Source: Catenulispora sp. EB89
GTDB taxonomy: Bacteria; Actinomycetota; Actinomycetes; Streptomycetales; Catenulisporaceae
Reading direction: 5' to 3'
Assembly (NCBI RefSeq): GCF_041261445.1
Contig: NZ_JBGCCU010000002.1
Coordinates: 248,001 to 312,000 of the forward strand
Length of the DNA: 64,000 nucleotides
Every line of letters starts with the position of its first letter. Position 1 is the first letter of the stretch. The notes under the pieces were generated by a model that was given only the letters and a program-made list of their open reading frames with translations, was not told where the DNA came from and made no database searches. This document shows, piece by piece, positions 51,155 through 59,751 of the stretch. The position numbers were made by a program, and so were the translations under genes.

Positions 51155-54100
51155 ATGAGCACGACCTCTGTCAAACGCGGACCGCGTCGCCCGGCGCCGG
51201 AAATGCCGAGCGGCACCGTGGTCCTGCACCCGCCGCCGGAGGTGCCGCGCGGTGGCGGGGATGGACACTGGGCGCTGAACCTGCTGCCGATGGTGGCCGG
51301 CCTGGGTTCGGTCGTGTTCTTCTTCGTGCCGGGTGCCAATGCCCTCATGATGATCGTCGGGGGTCTGACGTTCGCCTCCAGCCTGGTGTTCGGAGCGGTG
51401 ACGGCGGTTCGGCAGCGAAGCGGGGGCAAGGGCAGGCTCGTCGACGCGCGCCGCGACTACCTGAGGCATCTCGCGAATGTCCGCTCCGAGGTGACCGCTG
51501 CGGCGCGGGCCCAGAAAGTGGCGACGCGCTATGCGAATCCGGACCCGGACACGTTGTGGAGCCTGGTCGCGCTGCGCGAACGACTCTGGGAACGACGGCA
51601 GTCCGACCCCGACTTCCTGACGGTACGGATCGGTCGGGGCGCCGCACAGCTCGCGACGCACCTGGTGCCGCCGGAGACCGCTCCGATGCAGGAGCTGGAG
51701 CCGATGTGCGCGGACGCGTTGCGGCGCCTGCTCGCCGTCCACGGGACGCTGCCCGATCAGCCGGTGGCGATCCCGCTCCGGTCGATCGCGCGCCTCGCGG
51801 TCAGCGGTGCGCCGGGCGCGTCGGCGGTGTGCGCGCTGCTGGCGCAGCTCGTGACGTTCCACTCCCCCGACGACCTCAAGATCTGCGTGGTCGCGGACAG
51901 CGACCGGATCCAGCACTGGGACTGGTTGAAGTGGCTCCCGCATGTCGAGCACCCGAGCGCGCTGGACGCCGCCGGGCCGCAGCGGATGATCTACGACGAC
52001 AGGACGGACGCCGAGGCGGGACTCGAGGAACTGCTGGCCGAGCGGCCACGGTTCACGCCGATCGTCTCGCTGATCGACCGGCCGCACGTGATCGTCATCT
52101 TCGACACCGCGTCGGCAGCATCATCGGACTCGTATACCTCTGCTTCCACGTCCTCTTCGATGGGAGCCGGCTCGCCGACGGCATCGACCGGGCCGTCCGC
52201 GCCGCTGATCTCCGACGCCGGCCTGCTCGGCGTGACGATGGTGGAGATCGACGCCGAGCCAGCTGGCGCGCGCCCGAAGCGGCACCGGATGGGACTGCAC
52301 ATCGCGAACGACCGGACCGCGACGGTCGAGATTCCGGACGGCCGGTCCGGTTCCGACGACCGCGCCTTCCCGATCCGGATCGACACCCTGTCTCTGGCGC
52401 AGGCCGAAGCTCTGGCCCGCCAACTGGCGCCGTTGCGATTGTCGGCGGGAGGCGGAGACGAGCCGCTGTTGTCGGCGCTGGACTTCACCGACCTGCTCGG
52501 GATCGAGGACGCGGCCGAGATCTATGCGCCGAGCTTGTGGCAGCGTGGCTCAGCCTCGCCGCACGACCGGCTGCGCGTGCCGATCGGAGTCGGCGAGGAC
52601 GGCCAGCCTGTCGTGCTGGACCTGAAGGAAGCCGCGCTCGGCGGCATGGGCCCGCATGGCTTGTGCGTGGGAGCGACCGGCTCGGGAAAGTCCGAGCTCC
52701 TGCGAAGCCTGGTCGCGGCTTTGGCCCTGACGCACTCGAGCGAGCAGGTGAACTTCATCCTGGCCGACTTCAAGGGCGGGGCGACGTTCGCCGGGTTGGC
52801 AACCCTGCCGCATGTGGCAGCGGTGATCACCAACCTCGCGGACGACCTGACGCTCGTGGACCGGATGCATGATGCGCTGACCGGCGAGCTGAACCGCCGC
52901 CAGGAGTTGCTGAAGCGCGCCGGGAACGTGAAGAACGTGCACGACTACGAGAAGGCACGCGCGGGCACCGCGGATCTGGTGGCACTGCCCTCGCTGCTGG
53001 TGGTCGTCGACGAGTTCTCCGAGCTGCTGACCGCGCGGCCGGAGTTCATCGAGATGTTCCTGCAGATCGGCCGCATCGGGCGATCGCTCGGCGTCCATCT
53101 CTTGTTGGCCTCACAACGATTGGAGGAGGGACGGCTGCGCGGACTGGACACGTTCCTGTCCTACCGGCTGGGGTTGAAGACGTTCTCGGCCGCCGAGTCG
53201 CGGGCCGTGCTGGGCGTATCCGACGCCCACAGCCTGCCCAGCGTGCCCGGCTCCGGATATCTGAAGTTCGACAACGAGACGATGACCCGCTTCAAGGCCG
53301 CGTATGTGTCAGGGCCTTACGGCAAGGACAAGGCCCTCGCGGTCCCGGCGGCACGCAGCCCGCTCCACCGGCGGCCGGTCTGGTTCACCGCGCTGCACCA
53401 GGCGCCGGTCGTCGCGTTGCGTACCGACGTGGCCGAACCGGACCCGAGCGATACAGCGGCAGCCGCACAAGAGGCGGTCGCCGAATATCAGAAGTCGTCC
53501 GTGACCGTGCTCGACGTGATCATCGACCGGCTGACCGGCTTCGGCCCGGCGGCGCACCAGGTGTGGCTGCCGCCGTTGGCCGAGTCGCCGACCGTGGACG
53601 AGTTGCTGCCCGGCATCATGGTCACCGCGGACCGGGGGCTCTCGGCAACGCGCTGGCGGGCGAACGGTCAGCTGCGGGTGCCGGTCGGCATCGTCGACCG
53701 GCCGGCCGAGCAGCGGCAGGATCCGCAGGTGCTGGACCTGTCCGGCGCCGGCGGGCACGTGCTGGTGGCCGGCGGGCCGAGGTCGGGGAAGTCGACGACG
53801 CTGCGGACGCTGCTGTTCGCGCTCGCGCTGACGCACACGCCGGCCGAGGCGCGCTTCCTGGTCGTGGACCTCGGAGGCGGGACACTCGCGCCGCTCGGCA
53901 GGATGCCGCACGTCTCGGCGATCGCGGGCCGGGCGAATCCCGATCTGGTGCGGCGGATGGTCGCCGAGGCGATCGGGGTGCTCGACCGGCGGGAGGCCGC
54001 AGGCGGGACGGCGGCGGGCGGAACGGCGGCGGCCGGGGTGGACCAAGGACATGTGTTCCTGGTCATCGACGGCTGGTCGGCGTTCCGGGACGAGTTCGAG

Positions 54101-55264
54101 GCGTTGGAGCAGGACGTCGTGGACATCGCACGGCGAGGGCTCGGATTCGGCGTGCACCTGCTGGCGTCCACCGGCCGGTGGGCGGATGTGCGGGCGCAGC
54201 TGAAGGACGCCGTCGGGACCCGGCTGGAGCTACGTCTCGGCGATCCGATGGAGTCCGAGATGGACCGGCGGGCCGCGGCCGAAGTGCCGCAGGGCGTGCC
54301 GGGGCGAGGCGTGACGCGTCAGAAGCTGCACACGCTCGGGGCGGTGACGGACGAGCCGCCGGAGGAGTTGGCGTCGGCGATCGCGAGGGCCTGGCAGGGC
54401 CCGCCGGCGCCGCGGGTACGGATGTTGCCGTCGCAGGTCGCTTATGGCGAGCTGGTCTCGCATCGGCGACCGGGCACGCGGCCCGGCGCGACGGTGGTGA
54501 TCGGGATCGAGGAGGCTCGACTGCTGCCGGTGGCGCTGGATTTCGAGGCTGAGCCGCATTTCGTGGTGTTCGGCGAGGGCGAGGCTGGGAAGTCGAACTT
54601 CCTTCGGCTGCTGGCCACCGGGTTGGTCGAGGAGGTCGCGGCGGGGCGGCTGGAGGCGCGGTTCATGGTCATCGACTACCGCAGGAGCCTGATGGGGGTG
54701 GTACCGGAGGAGTTCAGCGCCGGGTACGCCGTCGCCGGGCCTGCGGCGCAGTCGATGATGTCGCAGTTGGCGGAGGCGTTGCGGGACCGGTTGCCGGGGC
54801 CGGAGGTGACGGCGGAGCAGCTGCGGACGCGAAGTTGGCGGACGGGGAAGGACGTGTACGTGTTCGTCGACGACTACGACCTGGTGGCGTCTCCGACGGC
54901 GAATCCGTTGGCGCCGCTGGTGGAGTTGCTGCCGTACGCGCGGGATGTCGGGTTGCATGTGGTGATCGCGCGGCAGAGTGGCGGGGCTGGTCGGGCGATG
55001 TTCGATCCGGTGCTGCAGAAGCTGCGGGATTTGACCACGGCAGGGCTGTTGTTGTCCGGCGACCGGGATGAGGGGCCGCTGGTGGGAGCCGCGCGGCCGA
55101 GTCGGCAGCCGGTGGGGCGGGGGCAGTTGGTGCGGCGGCGGGGTGGGACGGTGCTGGTGCAGACCGCTTTGGTGCCGGAGCCGCGGTGGGATGAGGACGA
55201 GGACGCCGGTGGCGTAGGCACGGACGTGCTGGAAGGCAGTCGGGCCGGTCCTGCGGCGGGCTAG
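51155..55264 (+). CDS. eccC: Type VII secretion ATPase EccC (three FtsK-like domains)
   Basis: EccC recognises and drives substrates through the type VII pore. The 1369-residue fused protein has the N-terminal RGPRRPAPEMPSG motif, two membrane helices near 45-85 and three ATPase domains with P-loops GATGSGKS (506-513), GGPRSGKST (873-881) and GEGEAGKS (1140-1147). Domain 1 has Walker B VVVDEF; domain 2 reads LVIDGW and lacks the catalytic Glu, so its turnover is probably weak. A Ser/Thr/Ala-rich insert lies at about 322-350. It shares a 43-bp start region with eccD. Confidence 0.96.
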   Translation: MSTTSVKRGPRRPAPEMPSGTVVLHPPPEVPRGGGDGHWALNLLPMVAGLGSVVFFFVPGANALMMIVGGLTFASSLVFGAVTAVRQRSGGKGRLVDARRDYLRHLANVRSEVTAAARAQKVATRYANPDPDTLWSLVALRERLWERRQSDPDFLTVRIGRGAAQLATHLVPPETAPMQELEPMCADALRRLLAVHGTLPDQPVAIPLRSIARLAVSGAPGASAVCALLAQLVTFHSPDDLKICVVADSDRIQHWDWLKWLPHVEHPSALDAAGPQRMIYDDRTDAEAGLEELLAERPRFTPIVSLIDRPHVIVIFDTASAASSDSYTSASTSSSMGAGSPTASTGPSAPLISDAGLLGVTMVEIDAEPAGARPKRHRMGLHIANDRTATVEIPDGRSGSDDRAFPIRIDTLSLAQAEALARQLAPLRLSAGGGDEPLLSALDFTDLLGIEDAAEIYAPSLWQRGSASPHDRLRVPIGVGEDGQPVVLDLKEAALGGMGPHGLCVGATGSGKSELLRSLVAALALTHSSEQVNFILADFKGGATFAGLATLPHVAAVITNLADDLTLVDRMHDALTGELNRRQELLKRAGNVKNVHDYEKARAGTADLVALPSLLVVVDEFSELLTARPEFIEMFLQIGRIGRSLGVHLLLASQRLEEGRLRGLDTFLSYRLGLKTFSAAESRAVLGVSDAHSLPSVPGSGYLKFDNETMTRFKAAYVSGPYGKDKALAVPAARSPLHRRPVWFTALHQAPVVALRTDVAEPDPSDTAAAAQEAVAEYQKSSVTVLDVIIDRLTGFGPAAHQVWLPPLAESPTVDELLPGIMVTADRGLSATRWRANGQLRVPVGIVDRPAEQRQDPQVLDLSGAGGHVLVAGGPRSGKSTTLRTLLFALALTHTPAEARFLVVDLGGGTLAPLGRMPHVSAIAGRANPDLVRRMVAEAIGVLDRREAAGGTAAGGTAAAGVDQGHVFLVIDGWSAFRDEFEALEQDVVDIARRGLGFGVHLLASTGRWADVRAQLKDAVGTRLELRLGDPMESEMDRRAAAEVPQGVPGRGVTRQKLHTLGAVTDEPPEELASAIARAWQGPPAPRVRMLPSQVAYGELVSHRRPGTRPGATVVIGIEEARLLPVALDFEAEPHFVVFGEGEAGKSNFLRLLATGLVEEVAAGRLEARFMVIDYRRSLMGVVPEEFSAGYAVAGPAAQSMMSQLAEALRDRLPGPEVTAEQLRTRSWRTGKDVYVFVDDYDLVASPTANPLAPLVELLPYARDVGLHVVIARQSGGAGRAMFDPVLQKLRDLTTAGLLLSGDRDEGPLVGAARPSRQPVGRGQLVRRRGGTVLVQTALVPEPRWDEDEDAGGVGTDVLEGSRAGPAAG

Positions 55265-55274
55265 AACGCAGTTC

Positions 55275-55304
55275 AGCCCGACACGGCCGAGGCCGTGTCG
55301 GGCT
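55275..55304. terminator. Bidirectional hairpin after eccC
   Basis: AGCCCGACACGGCC (55275-55288) pairs perfectly with 55291-55304 around two bases, 10 nt after the eccC stop and 21 nt after the convergent HAAS-type gene stop. Confidence 0.88.
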
Positions 55305-55325
55305 GTTCCGTCTCACGGCGCGGGA

Positions 55326-56462
55326 TCAGGGGGCTGAGGCGCTCGACGACGGCTGGGCCGGCGAGGAGACGGGGATGACGTACCCGGACTCGGGTGCCGG
55401 ACCGCCGCCGACGGCGGGAGCGGGAGACGCGTGGCCGCCGCCTGCGCTGATCGTGCTGGTCGCGACGAGGAGGCCCGTGAGTGCCAGCAGTCCGGCGGCA
55501 CCGACGCCGGCGATGATGGCCAGCGATACGCGGGACGCCGCGGGTCCGGGGCGGAGGTGCGCGCGGTTGACGAGGTACACGGCGGTCGCGGCCGGGGCGG
55601 CGAGGATCAGGACGACGGTGGTCGCGGCCAGCCAGCCGGGTGGGTTCCAGCCGGTATGGGTGGTGACGCAGTGACCCAGGCCGTCGCAGTTGGTGTAGGA
55701 GCCGGAGTCGTCCGTGGCGGCGAAGGCGAGGAGGCCACCGGCGATGCCGCCGGGGAGGATGAGGGTGCCGATCAGCTTCTCGAGGCGGGACCAGCGCGGG
55801 GAGGTCCAGAGGAGGACGGCGCCGATGAACCAGCCGATGCCCGCGAGGAAGCCGCCGAGGAGAAGGAGGGTGACTGCGCAGACGTCGAGGGTGCCGAGGG
55901 GGTAGGGCGGCCCTTGGAGCACTGGTTGCGGCGCGGGCGCGGGATACCCGGGCGCCGGGGGCAGGGGCGGCGGATAGTCGGCGAGGGCGGCGGCGACGAT
56001 TTCGCTGGGGTCGCCGAGAGCGGCGAGGATCGCGCGGACTTGGGTGAGCTCGTCGGCGGGTGAGAGGGAAGGCGTGGCAGCCCCGGCCGACCCAGCAGCG
56101 CCGTTGGGAGCCACATCAGCCGAGCCGGTGCTCGGATCGGCGGCGCCGATGACATCGCCAGCCAGCGAGCCAGCCACGTCGTCGGAAGACGCGGCATCGC
56201 CGCCGGACCCGCTGGCACCCGGACCAAAAGCGCCGGTGCCCGAGCCAGCGCTCAACCCAGCGACGCCGCCGTCGGATTCACCGTCGCCGACATCCCCCGC
56301 CCCGCCCCCGCGCGCCGCCTCCCGCAGCTCGGCGAGTGCCACCTCGATGTGGCTGCGCACGTCCTCCAGCAGCTCGGTGCGGGCGTGCCAGGGGAGGCGG
56401 GACGCCTCGCGTTCCAGGTCGGTCAGGTAGGCGGTGATCAGTTCGTCTGTGGCCGTGCTCAT
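55326..56462 (-). CDS. Membrane protein with HAAS (DUF1700-like) domain
   Basis: The 378-residue protein begins with a helical HAAS-type domain (ITAYLTDLEREASRLPWHAR, then LEDVRSHIEVAL). A long low-complexity Gly/Ser/Ala segment follows (65-145), then four membrane helices. The ATG overlaps the PadR stop (ATGA). PadR plus HAAS membrane protein is a recurrent pair in bacteria, in which the membrane protein may sense envelope state or bind the regulator; the mechanism is uncertain. Its place inside the type VII locus may be chance. Confidence 0.87.
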   Translation of the reverse strand: MSTATDELITAYLTDLEREASRLPWHARTELLEDVRSHIEVALAELREAARGGGAGDVGDGESDGGVAGLSAGSGTGAFGPGASGSGGDAASSDDVAGSLAGDVIGAADPSTGSADVAPNGAAGSAGAATPSLSPADELTQVRAILAALGDPSEIVAAALADYPPPLPPAPGYPAPAPQPVLQGPPYPLGTLDVCAVTLLLLGGFLAGIGWFIGAVLLWTSPRWSRLEKLIGTLILPGGIAGGLLAFAATDDSGSYTNCDGLGHCVTTHTGWNPPGWLAATTVVLILAAPAATAVYLVNRAHLRPGPAASRVSLAIIAGVGAAGLLALTGLLVATSTISAGGGHASPAPAVGGGPAPESGYVIPVSSPAQPSSSASAP

Positions 56463-56815
56463 TCCCCCACGCTCCCGTCTTGGGAAAGGAAGTACTCGAC
56501 GCCGTCGCGGAAGCGGCTCCACTCGGCGGTGAACTCGTCCAGGGCCTTCACGCCGTCGGGGGTCAGGCGGTAGTAGCGGCGGGGTGGGCCGGTGGGCGAT
56601 TCCTGCCAGGCGGTTTCGACCAGGTGGTCTTTGCGGAGGCGGGACAGCAGGGGGTAGATCGTGCCTTCGCTGGTGACCAGGGCGTCGACTTCGCCGAGTT
56701 CGCGCAGGAGTTCCACGCCGTAGCGTTCGCCGTCGCGGAGCAGGGCCATGACGCAGAACTCGAGGACGCCCCGCCGCATCTGGCTCACCGCCTTCGCTGC
56801 ACCGCCAGGTTCCAT
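56459..56815 (-). CDS. PadR-family transcriptional regulator
   Basis: The 118-residue protein has the PadR winged helix: RGVLEFCVMALLRDGERYGV at the N-terminus, then TIYPLLSRLRKDHLVETAWQ and RRYYRLTPDGVKAL. It heads a two-gene operon with the HAAS protein. A TACCTT hexamer ends 7 nt before the ATG. PadR proteins usually repress their own operon. Confidence 0.94.
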   Translation of the reverse strand: MEPGGAAKAVSQMRRGVLEFCVMALLRDGERYGVELLRELGEVDALVTSEGTIYPLLSRLRKDHLVETAWQESPTGPPRRYYRLTPDGVKALDEFTAEWSRFRDGVEYFLSQDGSVGE

Positions 56816-56822
56816 GCGTCAC

Positions 56823-56828
56823 AAGGTA
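56823..56828 (-). promoter_or_regulatory. -10 element of the padR-type gene, leaderless layout
   Basis: TACCTT on the minus strand ends 7 nt before the ATG at 56815. Confidence 0.5.
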
Positions 56829-56892
56829 CTCGGTGTCGCAGGGATCGACAACCCGTTCGGGGAGAAGCGAAAGAAGGAGCAGAAGGGGTAAG

Positions 56893-58290
56893 TCAGGGTG
56901 CCGGTTCGGCGGGCTGGCCGGCCTTGACCGGGTCCAGCGGCGGCCCCAGCGGCACCAGCCGCAGCCACTCCGACGGCACCTCCGACGAGGCGATCCCGTC
57001 GTACCCCAGCCGCTGCGCCGCCACGCCGACCAGCTCGTAGCGCAGGCCGGTGTCGGTCACCAGGTAGTCGGGCGCCGTCGCGGGGTCGCTGCCGGACTCG
57101 CGCACGATCGTCCCGTGCCCGGACCGCACCACCACCATCTCGCCCCCGGTCCCCAGGGACTCCGGCAGCGACGGCCGCACCGCCACCGCCATGTGCGCAC
57201 GCCCCTGTTGGTCGAAGACCCCGGAGAAGGTCGCGCACAGGACCGCGGCGGCGCCGGCGGCGCTCTGCGAGGCCGTCGAGAAGTGCGGCGGGACGGCCGG
57301 CCAGGACAGTGTCTGCGAGGCCGCCGTCGTCACCAGCATGTCCGGCGTCACCTTGTCCGCGGTCAGCGTCGTCTCGGTGAACTTGTACTCCGCCAGCCGC
57401 GGATCGCGCCGGTAGAGGTCGTACATCGTCGGCGTCACCGCCGCGATGCCGTCGCCGGTCACCAGGTAGTACGCCGACACCGCGCCGCCGGGGCCGAGGG
57501 TCCGGCCGAACATGCCGATCCGGTTGAAGTTCGGGGGTGCGGGGCGCGGGTCGGGGCCGCCGTAGCGGCCGGAGACGGTCGGGACGCCCAGGACGTCGCC
57601 CGCCGACAGGCCGCCGAGCCAGGCCGACGGGACCCGCCGCGGCTTCACCGAGGAGGTGCCGAAGGCCGCCGCGACCGACGCCCGGTCGCCGACCCGGTAC
57701 TTCAGGCCGTCCTCGATCACCCACTGCTCGCCGGACTCGTCCTGGACCAGCAGCGCTTCGGGGTCCGACAACACGCCCGGGGCGGTCGGGCCGCCGACCG
57801 GGAAGCCGATCTCGACCGCCGCCTTGCCGGCCGGGGTCACGCAGGCCGTCCAGTCCTTCAGGTCCAGGTTCGCGACGGCCGGCGGGGAGCTCGGCACCTT
57901 CGGCAGCCCGACCGCCGGCCCGACGTGCTGCAGGTACGGCGCCAGCTGCGACGGCTTCGGCTGCGAGACCTTGGGCTGCGGGCCCAGCATCAGCTGCGCC
58001 GAGGTGGAGTTCAGCACCGGATGCAGCCGGCCGTCGAGCATCACGTACTGCGTGCCGGTCCCGTCAGCGATCAGGTCCTTCTGCCACGCGACCTTCGCCC
58101 GCGGATGCAGATACCCGACGACGCCCGCCGTCCCCAGCGCGACCACGACCACGATCGCCGCGACGAACAACGTCCGGAACGGCCGCGGCACCCCCTCGCC
58201 GACCCCGCCCGCACCCGGCCGCAACAGCGCCCCGATGACCCGGCGCCGCGAGAACTCGGCGGCGGTCAGCTGCTCCTTTCGCGTCGCCAT
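56893..58290 (-). CDS. eccB: Type VII secretion protein EccB
   Basis: EccB is the mainly periplasmic core subunit of the type VII membrane complex. The 465-residue protein begins with the typical MATRKEQLTAAEFSRRRV, has one membrane helix at about 43-62, then a large external domain of R1/R3-type repeats with VMLDGRLHPVLNSTSAQLML and a C-terminal core. Two cysteines (VCVTPAG-type C and LCATF) could pair. It is divergent from eccE, with only 20 bp between start codons. Confidence 0.94.
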   Translation of the reverse strand: MATRKEQLTAAEFSRRRVIGALLRPGAGGVGEGVPRPFRTLFVAAIVVVVALGTAGVVGYLHPRAKVAWQKDLIADGTGTQYVMLDGRLHPVLNSTSAQLMLGPQPKVSQPKPSQLAPYLQHVGPAVGLPKVPSSPPAVANLDLKDWTACVTPAGKAAVEIGFPVGGPTAPGVLSDPEALLVQDESGEQWVIEDGLKYRVGDRASVAAAFGTSSVKPRRVPSAWLGGLSAGDVLGVPTVSGRYGGPDPRPAPPNFNRIGMFGRTLGPGGAVSAYYLVTGDGIAAVTPTMYDLYRRDPRLAEYKFTETTLTADKVTPDMLVTTAASQTLSWPAVPPHFSTASQSAAGAAAVLCATFSGVFDQQGRAHMAVAVRPSLPESLGTGGEMVVVRSGHGTIVRESGSDPATAPDYLVTDTGLRYELVGVAAQRLGYDGIASSEVPSEWLRLVPLGPPLDPVKAGQPAEPAP

Positions 58291-58296
58291 TCCCCG

Positions 58297-58303
58297 TACG
58301 ATA
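58297..58303. promoter_or_regulatory. Overlapping divergent -10 elements of eccB and eccE
   Basis: The plus strand reads TACGAT at 58297-58302, 8 nt before the eccE ATG. The minus strand reads TATCGT at 58303-58298, 7 nt before the eccB ATG. Both -10 elements share five bases, so the polymerases must compete and both mRNAs should be leaderless. Confidence 0.6.
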
Positions 58304-58310
58304 CGTCCTC

Positions 58311-59696
58311 ATGCGGACCTTCGCAGGCATGGGTCTGGCGCTGGCCGCCGAAGTCGCCGCGGCGGGTGGCCTGGCCGCCGCCTGGCGCCTGCGGACGCGC
58401 CGAAAGCAGCCGGTCACCGCGGCCGCCGACCCGACCGCGGTGGCGTTGAGGCTGGGCCGCGCGGGCATCGCAAAGCAGGAAGATCAAGACCTGGACAAAG
58501 GTCGGGACAAGGGCGCCAGGACCCCGGTCCCCGACCACGTCAGCGCGGTCCTGGAAATCGAGCCCCTGGACGCCGTCCTGCCCTCGGCCGACCCGCCCGC
58601 CCCGATCCCCTCGCACATCCTGACCGGCCTGCGCGCCGACCCGCTGCTCGGACTGGCCGACGTCCGCCTGGTCCAGCACGTCCAGCCGACCGGCGCCGGG
58701 CTTCCCGAGCGCTCACAGGCCGGCGCGTCGTACCAGACCCTCAACCACGACGTCGCCCGCCGCCTCGGCACCGAGCCGATCCCGGCCGCATGCCTGACCT
58801 GGCTCGCGTTCCGCCTGGAGCTGCCCGGCAGCCACCGCCACGCGCTGGCCGCGCGCGCCGCCGGACCCATCCTGGCGCGCGGCGGCGGCATCACCGGAGC
58901 GCAACGCACGCTCGACAAAGCCGCCCGCACCGCGTCGGCGAAGCTGGCCCTCGCCGGCTACCGCACCATCACCCTCGCCGACGACGACTACCAACCCGGC
59001 TTCCGCAGCGACCTGGTCGAGACACACGAACGCCTCAATGAGGACACCGACCAAGCCCCCGACGCAGCCACAGCGGCCCCCGGCGGCGTCCTGATCGGCG
59101 TCGACCCGGCACACCGCCCGGTGACCCTCGGCCTCTTCCGCCGCACGACCCTGAGCGCCGCGGTCGTCGGCAGCCTGCACCTGGCCCAGATACTGGCTCT
59201 CCGCTGTGCCGCGGTCGGAGCCCGGGTGATCGTCGAGACCGCTCGCCAAGACGAGTGGGACCCGGTTCTCCTGCACTCCGGCCTCGACGCGGCGCGCCTG
59301 GCCGTGCAACCGGTCGGACGCCCGGTCGGCAATCCCGGATGGCCCGCGCCGAGCATGGCCAACCCGCTGCTCGTCCTGCGCGACTGCGGCGCCCGGCCGC
59401 CGTACGCGACGGTGCCGCGCGGGCCGTGGACGGCGATCGTCACCCTGCTCCCCTACTTCGATCCGCGCACCGCCGGTTATCTGCGCGACGCCGATCTCGT
59501 GGGCCTGCAACGGATGCCCCGCGAGGAGGCGGCGATGGCGCGGCACCTGCTGGCCCTGCCCGACAAGGACACCGCCGCGCTGCCGGACCTGCCCGATCCG
59601 ATGGTCCTGTGGCGTTCCCGGAAGCGGACCGTGCGCTTCTGTGAGCTGGCCTCGACAACGTGGGAGGAAGCTTTTCTCGGCGAGCCCGTGCGCTGA
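58311..59696 (+). CDS. eccE: Type VII secretion protein EccE
   Basis: EccE is the outer subunit of the type VII membrane complex. The 461-residue protein has one N-terminal membrane helix (about 5-26), a soluble basic/acidic stretch and a region with GVDPAHRPVTLGLFRRTTLS and LPYFDPRTAGYLRDADLVGL, as seen in actinomycete EccE proteins. EccE is poorly conserved, so the call rests partly on its position next to eccB. The short ATG leader has no ribosome binding site. Confidence 0.83.
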   Translation: MRTFAGMGLALAAEVAAAGGLAAAWRLRTRRKQPVTAAADPTAVALRLGRAGIAKQEDQDLDKGRDKGARTPVPDHVSAVLEIEPLDAVLPSADPPAPIPSHILTGLRADPLLGLADVRLVQHVQPTGAGLPERSQAGASYQTLNHDVARRLGTEPIPAACLTWLAFRLELPGSHRHALAARAAGPILARGGGITGAQRTLDKAARTASAKLALAGYRTITLADDDYQPGFRSDLVETHERLNEDTDQAPDAATAAPGGVLIGVDPAHRPVTLGLFRRTTLSAAVVGSLHLAQILALRCAAVGARVIVETARQDEWDPVLLHSGLDAARLAVQPVGRPVGNPGWPAPSMANPLLVLRDCGARPPYATVPRGPWTAIVTLLPYFDPRTAGYLRDADLVGLQRMPREEAAMARHLLALPDKDTAALPDLPDPMVLWRSRKRTVRFCELASTTWEEAFLGEPVR

Positions 59697-59739
59697 AAAA
59701 AGCCCCTTCCAGCCCGGTCCGGGCGAAGATCCGGCAGCG

Positions 59740-59745
59740 TAGGGT
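59740..59745 (+). promoter_or_regulatory. -10 element of the M20 peptidase gene
   Basis: TAGGGT ends 6 nt before the ATG at 59752. A weak GGAG in the same space could instead serve as a ribosome binding site for a longer transcript. Confidence 0.45.
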
Positions 59746-59751
59746 TGGAGC

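Noticed and set aside
49090-52872. A 1260-codon plus-strand frame through eccD and into eccC
   Set aside because: It is antisense to eccD and out of frame in eccC, with no recognisable domain.
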